64,000 bases of DNA. It comes from Coprococcus ammoniilyticus. Lineage in GTDB: Bacteria; Bacillota; Clostridia; Lachnospirales; Lachnospiraceae. The stretch is taken from NCBI RefSeq assembly GCF_025567345.1, contig NZ_JAOQJS010000003.1:186001-250000 (forward strand), in the 5' to 3' direction. The position numbers were made by a program, and so were the translations under genes. The stretch's first letter is position 1. Each line of letters opens with the position of its first letter. The notes below the pieces were generated by a model that was not told where the DNA came from, did not search any database, and saw only the letters and a list, made by a program, of their open reading frames with translations. This document shows positions 53,031 through 61,502 of the stretch, piece by piece.

Positions 53031-53777
53031 CTATCTATAATTTTTAACTCGTTTCTTCACCGCAACCGTCTCACCAAACACTTTGAATACATCCTTTAAC
53101 CCGATCCTTCTTCCGCCCTTGCTGTCATCCCGGCTGTAGTTCAGCTCGATCGGAGCTTCGCAGATCTTTCTGCCATCTTTTGCTGCCATGGCAAGGATCT
53201 CAATATCAAATGCATATCCTTCTGCCTGCATCCGGCTGACGATCGGTTTGATCACTTCTTTTTTGAATAACTTAATACCGGTCTGTGTATCGTGGGTGTT
53301 CAGATGGAACATCATCTTTAACATCAGATAATATCCATAGCTCATGATCTTACGCAGCATCGGATAATGGAGCTTCGACTCCGGATGCAGCTTGGAACCG
53401 ATCACGATATCGGCATCCTGCTCCTTCATATCCTTTAAGAATCGTTTCAGCAGGATCGGTGGCAGTTCCAGATCGGAATCCAGAAATGCGATGTATCGTC
53501 CCTCTGCTGCTGCGATCCCTGTCCGGATGGCATGTCCTTTTCCACCATTTGGCTGATATGAGATTCCTCTGATATGAGTATCCTGCATTTCTGCCCGGCG
53601 GATGCACTCTGCGGTGTTATCTGCACTTCCGTCGTCAACTGCTATGATCTCATACCGTTTGACGAAACCGGACAACACTCTGCTGGTTTCAAGCAGATTA
53701 TCTGTTATATGTGCTCCTTCATTATAGGCGGGCATGACGACAGATAGTGTCACATCCCCTTCCTTATTTGTTTCCAT
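53031..53777 (-). CDS. Dolichol-phosphate-sugar-synthase-like family 2 glycosyltransferase
   Basis: A 248-residue GT2 enzyme. TLSVVMPAYNEGAHITDNLL, IIAVDDGSADNTAECIRRAE, NGGKGHAIRTGIAAAEGRYI and the DXD segment FLDSDLELPPILLK match polyprenyl-phosphate sugar synthases (DPM1/ALG5 type); the NTHDTQTGIKLFKKEVI motif is typical. It lacks the C-terminal helices of membrane forms. It probably charges a polyprenyl carrier with a sugar for later side-chain transfer. Confidence 0.88.
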   Translation of the reverse strand: METNKEGDVTLSVVMPAYNEGAHITDNLLETSRVLSGFVKRYEIIAVDDGSADNTAECIRRAEMQDTHIRGISYQPNGGKGHAIRTGIAAAEGRYIAFLDSDLELPPILLKRFLKDMKEQDADIVIGSKLHPESKLHYPMLRKIMSYGYYLMLKMMFHLNTHDTQTGIKLFKKEVIKPIVSRMQAEGYAFDIEILAMAAKDGRKICEAPIELNYSRDDSKGGRRIGLKDVFKVFGETVAVKKRVKNYR

Positions 53778-53803
53778 GGTCAACATTCTCCTGTCTGACA
53801 GTC

Positions 53804-53995
53804 TTATTCTTCTATGTTCGCCTGTTTTACAATACCATAGACTGCCTCTCTGACGATTTCCGACATGGATACACCTTTTTGCTTTGCATACTTTGAAAGC
53901 AGTTCATGTGTATCTGTGTCGATCCTAAGTCTTAGAATTGTGTCTTTCCGTTTATCGGTCGGTCTTCCCGGACCTCTCTTGATTTCCTCTGCCAT
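53804..53995 (-). CDS. Ribbon-helix-helix DNA-binding protein
   Basis: A 63-residue protein with a basic arm (EEIKRGPGRPTDKRKD), a beta strand (TILRLRIDTDT) and two helices (HELLSKYAKQKGVSMSEIVR, then EAVYGIVKQ), the Arc/CopG fold. It lies between two glycosyltransferase genes with tight spacing. It may regulate the polysaccharide operon from within it; no antitoxin partner toxin is visible nearby. Confidence 0.8.
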   Translation of the reverse strand: MAEEIKRGPGRPTDKRKDTILRLRIDTDTHELLSKYAKQKGVSMSEIVREAVYGIVKQANIEE

Positions 53996-54018
53996 CTCCC
54001 TGCTCCGTTTCTTTTTAT

Positions 54019-54762
54019 TTAAAGAAAATATTTCTTTACTCCATGTATCGCATATCCTGCAAAATATCCAAGTGACTTCACTGTTCCAAATCCCATCTTC
54101 CGGTATACCTGATACGTCATCTTTGCAGAATGTAATTTGGAACCTGATTTACTGTTCTTCACCATCCGGTAAAGCAATAACGGTTCATTGATGCCTGCTG
54201 CCTCCCCGTATTTCTTAAGGATTTGCAGCCAGCAGATATAATCCTCGTGAGCATCATCATCCCCCATCGGGAACTCTGCTGCCACCTCTCGCTTCATCAC
54301 TACGGATGAGCAGTTGATCACATTCCCATACAGTAGCATCTTGTAAGTGATGTTCTCCGGTACCGGTAAGATCCGTCCGGTATGGGTTCCGTCCTCTTCC
54401 ATCAGTTCTCTGGCAGTTGAGGATAATACCACTCCGGTCTTCTTCATAACAGCAAGCTGCTTTGAGAGCTTTCCCGGCCGCCAGATATCATCGGAATCTA
54501 AGAATGCTACATATTCACCCTCTGCAAGCTGTACGCCCTTATTTCTGGTTGCTGCTACACCAAGATTGGTTTCATTCTTATATAGTCTGACCTGTGGATT
54601 GCTTTTATATTCTGCCAGACACTCCGTCAGATCCTCCGGTGAACAGTCGTTGATCACGATGATCTCTGATATCACATCCTGACAAAGTGCGGAATCGATT
54701 GTCTGTTTAATTGTTCTGCTGCAATTATATGCCGGAATGATCACGGATACTTCTGGTTTCAT
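54019..54762 (-). CDS. Family 2 glycosyltransferase
   Basis: A 247-residue GT-A enzyme with EVSVIIPAYNCSRTIKQTID, IIVINDCSPEDLTECLAEYK, NLGVAATRNKGVQLAEGEYV and FLDSDDIWRPGKLSKQL. DDDAHEDYICWLQILKKYGE carries the acidic catalytic region. The ATG follows the glycosylphosphotransferase stop immediately, so it likely adds the second sugar to the lipid-linked primer. Confidence 0.9.
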   Translation of the reverse strand: MKPEVSVIIPAYNCSRTIKQTIDSALCQDVISEIIVINDCSPEDLTECLAEYKSNPQVRLYKNETNLGVAATRNKGVQLAEGEYVAFLDSDDIWRPGKLSKQLAVMKKTGVVLSSTARELMEEDGTHTGRILPVPENITYKMLLYGNVINCSSVVMKREVAAEFPMGDDDAHEDYICWLQILKKYGEAAGINEPLLLYRMVKNSKSGSKLHSAKMTYQVYRKMGFGTVKSLGYFAGYAIHGVKKYFL

Positions 54763-56223
54763 TTATTTCTTTTCCTCTACACTATAGAAGGCATCCTCGG
54801 CTTCATCATGCGGATGCTTGATGCCTGTTTTCTTTGTCTTGTCTTCGCGGATCGCTGTCGTCTGATTTGCATCAATTCCCTCTGTATTCTCCTTCTGGAA
54901 TAAGATCTTGAAGGTCAGCAGGATCAGCTTCAGATCCAGCCATAAGGAATACTGCTCATAATATGTCAGGTCAAGCTTCACCTTATCTCTCGGTGTGGTG
55001 TTATATTTACCGTAGACCTGCGCATATCCGGTAAGTCCGGCTTTCATCTTCAGACGATAGTCGAATTCCGGGAAGGTCTCCCTGTACTGTGCTGCGATCT
55101 CCGGACGTTCCGGTCTAGGACCTACGACTGACATATCGCCCTTTAAGATATTAAAGAGCTGTGGCAGCTCGTCTAAGTGTGTGGCACGGATCACACGGCC
55201 AACCGGTGTGATTCTGTCATCATGCTTTCTTGCAAGCTGTGCGCCATGTTCCTCGGAGTCCATCCGCATACTTCTGAATTTCATGATCTTGAATACCCTG
55301 CCATTTAAGGTCAGACGATCCTGTTTATAGAATACAGGGCCTCTGTCATAGAGCTTGATCGCAAGTGCGATCAGGATCATAAACGGTGAAAAGATAATGA
55401 TCATGATCAGGGATACGATGATATCCATCAGACGCTTGAAGATCATATCTTCTCCTGTCAGTCCCTGGTTTCTGGATAATAATAACGGTGTATCAAACAA
55501 ATGGATCGGTTCTGCTCCTAAGATAATGATATCCGATAACTTCGGTACCACATACGAACGGATCGAATGCTCGAAGCAGTATTTTACCAATTCGTTTCTG
55601 ATATATGCCTTTGTCTCACAAAGGATAACACCATCGTACTGTAAGATTTTTTCTTTTAATGCTTTCTCACCTTCACTGACATGAATACGGTCAGCAATGA
55701 TGTATTTGTCTTTTCTGGCATTGATCTTATCAATGAATTCGGTCGGTGTCTTATATCCGTAGACAAGCAGTAAATGTCTTGGAGGATAAAACTTACGGTA
55801 CATCATCCTACAGACAAATACCCATATAAATATAACTATGACCTCTAAGAATGTAAGCTCGATCATGTTCAGTGCCGGCAGATAATTACGGGCAATGATA
55901 CACAGCTCGACATAACCTACGATATTTGCACAGACCAATGATAATATCTGTGAAAAGAGAACATCCATCACCCGGAGGAAGCCTACTTTATAACCACCAT
56001 ACAGCTTCGTAAATAGATAAATGATAATCGCATACATACCGATTACCGCCCAGTTACCTTTGTTCCAGAACGGAATCTGGATAGCCTGAGTATTATCTGC
56101 ATATTCGGTATACCACATTCTCGCAAACAGCAGTACTTCCGCAGCTAACAGAAGCACGCCTTCCGAAAATGTGATAATACGTTTGTAAATGTCTCTCTTT
56201 CTCACATGTCTGGTTTCTTCCAT
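54763..56223 (-). CDS. Polyprenyl glycosylphosphotransferase, first gene of the locus
   Basis: A 486-residue initiating transferase. The N-terminal half has about four helices (SEGVLLLAAEVLLFARMWYT and so on) and a cytoplasmic domain; the catalytic end has FKRLMDIIVSLIMIIIFSPF, FKIMKFRSMRMDSEEHGAQL, THLDELPQLFNILKGDMSVV, GPRPERPEIAAQYRETFPEF and KAGLTGYAQVYGKYNTTPRD. It differs from the MYRK-type pair downstream, so two different first sugars or two glycans are possible. The start at 56223 (MEETRHVRK) follows GGAG by 6 nt; earlier in-frame starts lack a good site. Confidence 0.92.
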   Translation of the reverse strand: MEETRHVRKRDIYKRIITFSEGVLLLAAEVLLFARMWYTEYADNTQAIQIPFWNKGNWAVIGMYAIIIYLFTKLYGGYKVGFLRVMDVLFSQILSLVCANIVGYVELCIIARNYLPALNMIELTFLEVIVIFIWVFVCRMMYRKFYPPRHLLLVYGYKTPTEFIDKINARKDKYIIADRIHVSEGEKALKEKILQYDGVILCETKAYIRNELVKYCFEHSIRSYVVPKLSDIIILGAEPIHLFDTPLLLSRNQGLTGEDMIFKRLMDIIVSLIMIIIFSPFMILIALAIKLYDRGPVFYKQDRLTLNGRVFKIMKFRSMRMDSEEHGAQLARKHDDRITPVGRVIRATHLDELPQLFNILKGDMSVVGPRPERPEIAAQYRETFPEFDYRLKMKAGLTGYAQVYGKYNTTPRDKVKLDLTYYEQYSLWLDLKLILLTFKILFQKENTEGIDANQTTAIREDKTKKTGIKHPHDEAEDAFYSVEEKK

Positions 56224-56236
56224 ATCAATCTCCATC

Positions 56237-56275
56237 CCACCATGAGAGGTGGTCACCAGGTGGATATGCCACCTG
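56237..56275 (-). promoter_or_regulatory. Tandem leader hairpins in front of the locus
   Basis: On the minus strand CAGGTGGCATATCCACCTG (56275-56257) is a 7-bp hairpin, followed by CCACCTCTCATGGTGG (56252-56237), a 5-bp hairpin, ending 14 nt before the start codon and next to the GGAG site. CCACC and GGTGG arms of the two could exchange partners, so translation control is possible. Confidence 0.4.
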
Positions 56276-56306
56276 CTTTCTCTTCATTTTTTTCTATTGG
56301 TATCGA

Positions 56307-57740
56307 TTATTTTAACAGTTCACGGAGCATCTGGTTTACGGATGCCGGATCTGCCTTGCCCTTCATTGCTTTCATGGTCTGTCCAACCAATGCGCCAAGT
56401 GCTTTTTCTTTTCCGCCACGGAAGTCTTCGATTGCTTTTGGATTATTGGCAATAACTTCTTCTACGACCTTGCGGAGTGCACCTTCATCATTTACGGTGG
56501 CGAGTCCATGTTCTTTTACATAGCTTTCCGGTTCAATATCATCTGTAAATATCTTCTCAAATACTTCCTTTGCGACATTGCTGTTGATGGCTTTCGCATC
56601 TACCATCTGTATCAGCTTTGCAAGGTGCTCTGCACTAAATGACAACTCATCGGCATCGATGGAATGTTCTTTCATCAGACGCATGGTCTCTCCCATCAGC
56701 CAGTTGGATACCTTCTTCGGATTTGCTCCGAGAGCGATCGTCTCCTCGAAAAGGTCTGCCATCTTCTTTGTATTTGTAATGATATCTATATCATAGTCTG
56801 GGATATCATACTCTTCTTTATACCGGATCTTCTTCTCATCCCGGAATTCCGGCTGACGGCTTCGGATCTCCTCCATCCACTCGTCACTGATCTGTACCGG
56901 TACAAGGTCAGGATCAGGGAAATAACGGTAATCCTGTGCATCCTCTTTGGAACGCATAGGATATGAATATTCCTTGGTATCATCCCATCTTCTGGTCTCC
57001 TGTACAACCTTTTCTCCTGCTTCGATCAGATCGATCTGACGTTCTCTCTCATTCTCGATCGCGTGGGCGATAGCCTTGAATGAGTTCAGGTTCTTTGTCT
57101 CTGTTCTTGTTCCGAATTCTTCTGCTCCGACTTCACGAACAGACAGGTTGACATCGGCACGCATCGAACCTTCATTTAACTTACAGTCTGATGCTCCGAG
57201 ATACTGGATGATCAGACGTAATTTCTCAAGATAAGCAATTACTTCTTCCGCAGAACGCATATCCGGCTCAGATACGATCTCGATCAGAGGTACACCGGAA
57301 CGGTTGAAATCGACCAGTGAACTGTCTGTATATGGATCATGTACCAGTTTACCTGCATCCTCTTCCATATGGATCTCATGGATCCTTACGAATTTCTTCT
57401 TGCCCTCTACTTCGATCTCTACCTTTCCGTTTCTGCAGATTGGGTAATACAGCTGGGAGATCTGGTAATTCTGTGGGTTATCCGGATAGAAATAATTCTT
57501 ACGGTCAAATTTACAATTCTGTGTGATCGTACAGTTGGTTGCAAGACCGACAGCAACTGCTTTTTCTACTACCCCTTTATTCAGTACCGGAAGGGAACCC
57601 GGCATACCGGTACAGACCGGACATGTATGTGTATTCGGTGCACCACCAAATGCGGTACTGCAGCCGCAGAATATCTTCGTCTTTGTCGCAAGCTCTACAT
57701 GAACCTCCAGACCGATCACGGTTTCGTATACTTTACTCAT
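56307..57740 (-). CDS. gatB: Aspartyl/glutamyl-tRNA amidotransferase subunit B
   Basis: A 477-residue tRNA-binding and kinase subunit of GatCAB, which converts Glu-tRNA(Gln) and Asp-tRNA(Asn) to their amides. It has YETVIGLEVHVELATKTKIF, the zinc site CGCSTAFGGAPNTHTCPVC, DFNRSGVPLIEIVSEPDMRS, RTETKNLNSFKAIAHAIENE and the C-terminal YqeY-like tail ending ASVNQMLRELLK. It lies 1 nt from gatA. Length is normal. Confidence 0.97.
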   Translation of the reverse strand: MSKVYETVIGLEVHVELATKTKIFCGCSTAFGGAPNTHTCPVCTGMPGSLPVLNKGVVEKAVAVGLATNCTITQNCKFDRKNYFYPDNPQNYQISQLYYPICRNGKVEIEVEGKKKFVRIHEIHMEEDAGKLVHDPYTDSSLVDFNRSGVPLIEIVSEPDMRSAEEVIAYLEKLRLIIQYLGASDCKLNEGSMRADVNLSVREVGAEEFGTRTETKNLNSFKAIAHAIENERERQIDLIEAGEKVVQETRRWDDTKEYSYPMRSKEDAQDYRYFPDPDLVPVQISDEWMEEIRSRQPEFRDEKKIRYKEEYDIPDYDIDIITNTKKMADLFEETIALGANPKKVSNWLMGETMRLMKEHSIDADELSFSAEHLAKLIQMVDAKAINSNVAKEVFEKIFTDDIEPESYVKEHGLATVNDEGALRKVVEEVIANNPKAIEDFRGGKEKALGALVGQTMKAMKGKADPASVNQMLRELLK

Positions 57741-57741
57741 C

Positions 57742-59214
57742 TTACAGACCCCTTTCTGCTACAGCGGCAGGCTGCTTGTACTCTCTTGTCTGCTCAAATG
57801 CATATGCCGCCTGAATGATTGCTTTCTCGTTAAATGCATCTCCTACCATCTGGACACCGATCGGCATGCCGTCTTTGTCGTACCCGCATGGAAGGGAAAT
57901 ACCCGGAAGTCCTGCAAGGTTGACCGGAACGGTGTATACATCGCCCAGATACATCTTGATCGGATCGGATAAGGATTCACCCATGGTCAGTGCAGTTGTA
58001 GGTGCAACCGGACCGAGGATGATATCGTATTTTGCAAATGCTTTATCATAAGCCTGTTTGATCAGGGCTTTTACCTTAAGTGCTTTTACATAATATGCAT
58101 CATAGTAACCGGATGACAGGGTAAAGGAGCCTAACATGATACGTCTCTTTACTTCTGCGCCGAAGCCTTCGGAACGTGTCTTCTTATACATGTTGTGAAG
58201 GTCTGTGTACTCTGCTGTACGATAGCCGTATTTTACGCCGTCGAAACGTTCCAGATTCGAGCTTGCCTCTGCGGATGCAATGATATAATATGCAGGAATT
58301 GCATATTCTACCATACCAAGGTCAAATTCTTCCACGATCGCACCTTTTTCTTTTAACACTTCAGCTACATGGTACACAGCATCCTTGATCTCAGGATCCA
58401 GTCCTTCTGTGAAATAGTCCTTTGGAAGTCCGATGCGCATACCTTTTACATCGTCCTTTAATGCGCTTGTAAAATCATTATCCATACGTTCTACAGATGT
58501 AGAATCTTTCTTATCATACTGGGAAATGATCTCTAATATCGTTGCACAGTCTGTTACATCCTTTGCAAGTGGTCCGATCTGGTCAAGAGATGAACCATAT
58601 GCAACCAGACCGTATCTGGATACTCTGCCGTAAGTTGGCTTGATTCCTGTTACACCACAAAATGCTGCCGGCTGGCGGATCGATCCACCGGTATCGGAAC
58701 CGAGTGCACACGGTACTTCTTCTGCTGCAACAGCGGCTGCTGATCCACCGGAAGAACCACCCGGAACTTTATTTGTATCCCATGGATTCTTTGTCTCGCC
58801 ATAATAAGAAGTCTCGGTTGTACTTCCCATCGCGAACTCATCCATATTTGTCTTGCCTACGATCACGGCTCCTGCTTCCATTAATTTCACAACAGCATCT
58901 GATGTATAGGTCGGTACGAAGTTTGATAAGATTTTGGATGCGCAGGTGGTAAGTACACCGTTCTGACACATATTATCCTTGATCGCGATCGGCACACCTG
59001 CCAGCGGGCCTGTCAGCTCGCCGCTGTCGATCTTCTTCTGTATTTCTTCTGCCTGTTTGAATGCACCTTCTTCATCTACGGTGATAAAACAGTTATATTC
59101 TTTGTCGTATGTCTTTATATTCTCGATGCAGGCTTTGGTTGCTTCCATAACGGAGATTTCTCCGGCCTTGATCTTCTTTCCAAGCTCTACTGCTGTCATA
59201 CTCATCATATCCAA
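57742..59214 (-). CDS. gatA: Aspartyl/glutamyl-tRNA amidotransferase subunit A
   Basis: A 490-residue glutaminase subunit of the amidase-signature family. The Ser-cisSer-Lys triad is carried by PIAIKDNMC (Lys), GGSSGGSAAAVAAEEVPCAL and GSDTGGSIRQPAAFCGV. It makes ammonia from glutamine for GatB. The likely start is TTG at 59214, about 9 nt after AGGAGG; the ATG codons at 59208 and after are alternatives. It is 13 nt from gatC in one operon. Confidence 0.97.
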   Translation of the reverse strand: MDMMSMTAVELGKKIKAGEISVMEATKACIENIKTYDKEYNCFITVDEEGAFKQAEEIQKKIDSGELTGPLAGVPIAIKDNMCQNGVLTTCASKILSNFVPTYTSDAVVKLMEAGAVIVGKTNMDEFAMGSTTETSYYGETKNPWDTNKVPGGSSGGSAAAVAAEEVPCALGSDTGGSIRQPAAFCGVTGIKPTYGRVSRYGLVAYGSSLDQIGPLAKDVTDCATILEIISQYDKKDSTSVERMDNDFTSALKDDVKGMRIGLPKDYFTEGLDPEIKDAVYHVAEVLKEKGAIVEEFDLGMVEYAIPAYYIIASAEASSNLERFDGVKYGYRTAEYTDLHNMYKKTRSEGFGAEVKRRIMLGSFTLSSGYYDAYYVKALKVKALIKQAYDKAFAKYDIILGPVAPTTALTMGESLSDPIKMYLGDVYTVPVNLAGLPGISLPCGYDKDGMPIGVQMVGDAFNEKAIIQAAYAFEQTREYKQPAAVAERGL

Positions 59215-59227
59215 TGTCCGTTACCTC

Positions 59228-59515
59228 CTAATCAAATGTTCTTGGCACCTTATAGCAGCCATCTTTCTGCTCCGGTGCATTTGACAGCATATTCTCTCTG
59301 TCGTCACCATTTGTTACTTCATCTTCACGGAATACATTATTATAAGAAAATGTATGGCTCATTGCTTCCACATTCTCAGTGTCCAGTTCGTTTAACTTAC
59401 TTACATAGTCAAGCATATCTGACATATCTTTCTTTGCCTGCTCCTTCTCCTCATCGGAAAGCTCAAGCTTCGCCAGAATACCTACATAATCGATTGTTTC
59501 GTCTGTAATAACCAT
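59228..59515 (-). CDS. gatC: Aspartyl/glutamyl-tRNA amidotransferase subunit C
   Basis: A 95-residue belt subunit that wraps GatA and GatB together. VITDETIDYVGILAKLELSD, DMLDYVSKLNELDTENVEAM and VFREDEVTNGDDRENMLSNA are typical. The start at 59515 lies behind AAGGAG (59528-59523). The leader contains the structured element 59542-59742. gatC, gatA and gatB form one leftward operon. Confidence 0.95.
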   Translation of the reverse strand: MVITDETIDYVGILAKLELSDEEKEQAKKDMSDMLDYVSKLNELDTENVEAMSHTFSYNNVFREDEVTNGDDRENMLSNAPEQKDGCYKVPRTFD

Positions 59516-59541
59516 GGTATGTCTCCTTGTCTGGGTTTTAT

Positions 59542-59742
59542 TAGGCAATTGCAATACTACTCTTTACTATGTTTGGATACTTTTGACCTTACCAATCAGG
59601 GGACGCTTTCGCTCGTTTCGGTCTGCAGCGGTACTAAGATGCCGCTTATGCGCCATCTAAGGACCGGCGACCTCAAATGCCCCTGTATTAGTAAGTCAAA
59701 GTATCCAAACAACATTCAGACTATTGTTTTCGCAATTGCCTA
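59542..59742 (-). ncRNA. Structured leader element A upstream of gatC
   Basis: A 201-nt region closed by long pairing arms: TAGGCAATTGC with GCAATTGCCTA outside, and GTTTGGATAC...TTACCAATCAGGGG with CCCCTGTATTAGTAAG...GTATCCAAAC inside. The core (minus sense) reads CATTTGAGGTCGCCGG, ATGGCGCATAAGCGGC, ATCTTAGTACCGCTGCAG, then ACGAGCGAAAGCGT (a GNRA hairpin). It shares this core with element B at 63138-63377, while the stems differ in sequence. A promoter lies 32 nt upstream and the gatC ribosome-binding site 13 nt downstream. No family is recognised. Confidence 0.75.
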
Positions 59743-59773
59743 CTATTATTTATAGTACCACAAAATTAGTTAG

Positions 59774-59802
59774 AGTGTACCACATAACTCCGTTGTTTGC
59801 AA
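59774..59802 (-). promoter_or_regulatory. Promoter of element A and gatCAB
   Basis: On the minus strand TTGCAA (59802-59797), a 17-nt spacer and TACACT (59779-59774). Each box matches 4 of 6 consensus bases. The start of transcription would fall near 59767, just before element A. Confidence 0.5.
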
Positions 59803-59810
59803 GTCTACAT

Positions 59811-59840
59811 AAAAAGGAAGGCATTCCACCTTCCTTTTTT
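59811..59840. terminator. Bidirectional terminator
   Basis: AAAAAGGAAGG (59811-59821) and CCTTCCTTTTT (59829-59839) form an 11-bp perfect stem with a 7-nt loop; T-runs exist in both directions. It would end the leftward icd transcript before the gatC promoter. Confidence 0.8.
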
Positions 59841-59873
59841 CTGTCTTTGTAGCCATTCACACCTCATCATATG

Positions 59874-59909
59874 CAAAGAGGAGTGTGATGAAAACCACAC
59901 TCCTCTTTG
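59874..59909. terminator. Second hairpin downstream of icd
   Basis: CAAAGAGGAGTGTG (59874-59887) and CACACTCCTCTTTG (59896-59909) pair perfectly over 14 bp around an 8-nt loop. It probably acts together with the next hairpin to stop icd transcription. Confidence 0.6.
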
Positions 59910-59942
59910 TATTCTTCATAAAGAGTTTTATGCTGGTTGTCA

Positions 59943-60052
59943 GCCTCGATATCCAGTTAAGATATCTAAATCGGCGTGGAAATCATTAAGTCCCCCACGT
60001 GGACTACAACCATATCCTGATTGCACGGCTCGATATCAATTAAGATATCTAA
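59943..60052. repeat. Two-copy imperfect direct repeat with internal palindrome, 3' of icd
   Basis: Copies at 59943-59969 and 60027-60052 share CTCGATATC, then TTAAGATATCTAA; each contains GATATC twice in mirror arrangement. The rest of the 59841-60181 spacer holds no gene I can support. Its function is unknown. Confidence 0.5.
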
Positions 60053-60181
60053 TGAAATGGATTTTTTACCCTGCTCCATTTGCAGCCCAACTTTTTACGA
60101 TGCTCTTTCATCGAGAATATCTCTATTCTTATATTTATTATACTCAAATCATATTATAAAAACAACATTTTTATAGTTATT

Positions 60182-61390
60182 TTATAACATGCCCTCTAAG
60201 GTCTCACGGATTGCCTTGATAAAGTTCTCGCTGTTTAATACAGTTGGGTTCTCAAGGGTTGTGATAAGTGCAAGATCCTTTGTCATCTTTCCGGATTCGA
60301 TCGTTGCGATCGTCGCTTTCTCAAGCTTGTTTGCGAAATCAACCAGAGCGTCGATGCCATCCAGTTCACCACGTTTTCTAAGTGCGCCTGTCCATGCAAA
60401 GATTGTTGCAACAGAGTTTGTGGATGTTTCTTCACCCTTTAAGTGCTTGTAGTAGTGTCTCTGAACTGTTCCGTGTGCAGCTTCGTACTCATACTTTCCA
60501 TCTGGGGAAACCAGTACAGATGTCATCATGGCCAGTGAACCAAATGCAGATGATATCATATCACTCATTACGTCACCATCGTAGTTCTTGCATGCCCAGA
60601 TGAATCCACCCTCGGATTTCATAACTCTTGCTACAGCATCATCAATCAGTGTATAGAAATATTCAATACCTGCTGCATCGAATTTCTCTTTGTATTCTTT
60701 ATCAAAGATCTCCTGGAAGATATCTTTGAATGTATGGTCGTATTTCTTTGAAATCGTATCCTTGGTTGCAAACCAGATTGTCTGCTTGATATCCAGCGCA
60801 TAGTTGAAGCAGCATCTTGCAAAGCTTTCGATTGACTTATTGATGTTGTGCTGTCCCTGGATCACACCCGGTCCGTCGAATTCATGGATCGTCTCTTTGA
60901 TCACTGTACCATCTGCACCTGTAAATACCAACTCAGCCTTACCGGCACCCGGAACCTTGATCTCTACGTTCTTATATACATCACCATATGCATGTCTTGC
61001 GATTGTAATAGGAGCCTTCCAGTTCTTTACACATGGCTCAATGCCCTTTACGATGATTGGTGTACGGAATACAGTTCCGTCGAGGATTGCACGGATCGTT
61101 CCATTTGGGCTCTTCCACATTTCCTTCAGATCATACTCTGTCATACGTGCAGCATTTGGTGTGATCGTTGCACATTTAACAGCTACGCCATACTTCTGTG
61201 TTGCATATGCAGAATCAAATGTTACCTGATCATTTGTCTCATTTCTATATTCAAGTCCCAGATCGTAATACTCGGATTTCAGATCGATAAATGGATAGAT
61301 CAGTTCATCCTTGATCATCTTCCAGAGAATCCTGGTCATCTCATCTCCATCCATCTCTACTAAAGGGGTAGTCATTTGAATTTTTTCCAT
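60182..61390 (-). CDS. icd: NADP-dependent isocitrate dehydrogenase
   Basis: A 402-residue enzyme converting isocitrate to 2-oxoglutarate. It belongs to the eukaryote-like homodimeric type: PLVEMDGDEMTRILWKMIKD, ATITPNAARMTEYDLKEMWK, SPNGTIRAILDGTVFRTPI, DVMSDMISSAFGSLAMMTSV and EAAHGTVQRHYYKHLKGEET with the NSVATIFAW segment. AGGAACGAG precedes the ATG. It provides 2-oxoglutarate for glutamate, so it is metabolically linked to the neighbouring glutamine-using gatCAB. Confidence 0.96.
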   Translation of the reverse strand: MEKIQMTTPLVEMDGDEMTRILWKMIKDELIYPFIDLKSEYYDLGLEYRNETNDQVTFDSAYATQKYGVAVKCATITPNAARMTEYDLKEMWKSPNGTIRAILDGTVFRTPIIVKGIEPCVKNWKAPITIARHAYGDVYKNVEIKVPGAGKAELVFTGADGTVIKETIHEFDGPGVIQGQHNINKSIESFARCCFNYALDIKQTIWFATKDTISKKYDHTFKDIFQEIFDKEYKEKFDAAGIEYFYTLIDDAVARVMKSEGGFIWACKNYDGDVMSDMISSAFGSLAMMTSVLVSPDGKYEYEAAHGTVQRHYYKHLKGEETSTNSVATIFAWTGALRKRGELDGIDALVDFANKLEKATIATIESGKMTKDLALITTLENPTVLNSENFIKAIRETLEGML

Positions 61391-61457
61391 CTTGCTCGTT
61401 CCTCCATGTTCTTTTATTATAGTTCTAATTACTTATCTGTTTTTATACACGCCTAGA

Positions 61458-61486
61458 ATTATACATGAAAAATGTTGCTATTTCCA
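61458..61486 (-). promoter_or_regulatory. Promoter of icd
   Basis: On the minus strand a perfect -10 box TATAAT (61463-61458) has TGGAAA at the -35 position (61486-61481) with 17-nt spacing. The leader is about 60 nt. Confidence 0.5.
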
Positions 61487-61502
61487 GTTTTTTGAAAGTT
61501 TT

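Noticed and set aside
59943..60052. Mini CRISPR array
   Set aside because: Only two imperfect repeats, an unusually long spacer of about 57 nt, no leader and no cas genes.
59797..60159. 120-codon plus-strand ORF between gatC and icd
   Set aside because: It reads through two strong hairpin terminators and the repeats; no protein family is apparent.
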